NCBI RefSeq assembly: GCF_002879885.1
Contig: NZ_PNYA01000004.1
Span: forward strand, 62,001 to 126,000
Direction of reading: 5' to 3'
DNA from: Trinickia dabaoshanensis
Lineage (GTDB): Bacteria; Pseudomonadota; Gammaproteobacteria; Burkholderiales; Burkholderiaceae
Length of the DNA: 64,000 bases
The position numbers were made by a program, and so were the translations under genes. Under the pieces are notes generated by a model, which was given only the letters and a program-made list of their open reading frames with translations, was not told where the DNA came from and made no database searches. This document shows positions 63,815-64,000 of this stretch, piece after piece (positions within the stretch are counted from its first letter, which is position 1; the number at the start of each line of letters is the position of its first letter).

Positions 63815-64000
63815 ATGAGCATTTTTTCCAAGATCGGACACGCTTTCGAGCACCTCGGCGACGACATCAAGCACGTCGCCAAAGACGTCGAGCACGGTGT
63901 CGAAAACATCGGTAAAGACATCAAGCAGGGCGTCGAACACCTGGACCCGTTCGCGAACACCAAGATCGGCGAAGGCATCGAGCATGCGTTCGCCAAGATC
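63815..64000 (+). CDS. Unknown helical protein, cut by window edge
   Basis: The first 62 residues of a protein continuing past the window: MSIFSKIGHAFEHLGDDIKH, then amphipathic repeats of V/I-x3-G/V-E/K-H pattern (VAKDVEHGVENIGKDIKQGV). The periodic His/Lys/Glu with hydrophobics indicates a long amphipathic helix or coiled coil, as in T3SS-secreted small proteins. AGGA stands upstream of the ATG; the GTG three bases earlier is the alternative start. It is the first gene after the harpin-like gene. Family not recognised. Confidence 0.6.
   Translation, partial: MSIFSKIGHAFEHLGDDIKHVAKDVEHGVENIGKDIKQGVEHLDPFANTKIGEGIEHAFAKI

Overview
Organism: a GC-rich betaproteobacterium of the family Burkholderiaceae (Burkholderia, Paraburkholderia or Trinickia type). 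This is inferred from gene content: a choline/glycine-betaine uptake cluster with GlxA-type regulators, a liuABCD leucine operon beside a TetR regulator, a LuxI/LuxR pair separated by an RsaM-like gene, and a plant-type Hrp type III secretion (T3SS) regulon with TTCGC-N15-TTCGC boxes. No tRNA, rRNA, CRISPR array or insertion sequence was recognised.

Left half (1-31 kb), mostly metabolic and chromosomal: the truncated start of sdaA, two GlxA-like regulators and the choXWV transporter (1-6.3 kb); an outer-membrane protein, a CDP-diacylglycerol pyrophosphatase and two tandem paralogous lipoproteins (6.6-9.8 kb); liuABCD for leucine/isovalerate degradation with a divergent TetR gene (9.8-16.5 kb); a glycogen-debranching-like enzyme, a hydrolase, a MOSC protein, a solitary MreB paralogue and a UbiB-like protein that has lost its catalytic residues (16.5-24.8 kb); an L,D-transpeptidase and a three-gene phosphorelay operon (24.8-30.1 kb).

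30-40 kb: valine catabolism. An AraC-type regulator is divergent from an acyl-CoA dehydrogenase gene. A second operon (acyl-CoA synthetase, mmsA, mmsB, 3-hydroxyisobutyryl-CoA hydrolase) begins 3 kb further on. Both transcription units carry the same ~73-bp promoter/operator block. Between them sits a small islet with an internally deleted amidohydrolase remnant and unrecognised small genes.

40-49.4 kb: quorum sensing. luxR, an rsaM-like gene and luxI have two closely matching lux boxes. Downstream lie an unknown gene, a candidate T3SS effector and an unassigned four-gene cluster (GNAT, fatty-acid desaturase, predicted metal-dependent hydrolase, GNAT) preceded by a CTG-N10-CAG palindrome that could be a third lux box.

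43-64 kb: T3SS accessory island. Four exact TTCGC-N15-TTCGC boxes stand in front of a 616-aa membrane-segment protein, a 1440-aa protein with an OTU-like cysteine-protease motif and C-terminal 36-aa repeats, a two-chaperone plus effector operon, and a harpin-like gene. Among them are regulators: a NarL response regulator with a REC-PAS histidine kinase, a receiver-like/PAS/sigma-70 fusion protein, and an OmpR-type HrpG-like regulator. The layout suggests that the main hrp cluster starts just right of the window. The least described parts are the quorum-linked GNAT/desaturase cluster, the PAS-sigma fusion and the two large effector candidates.
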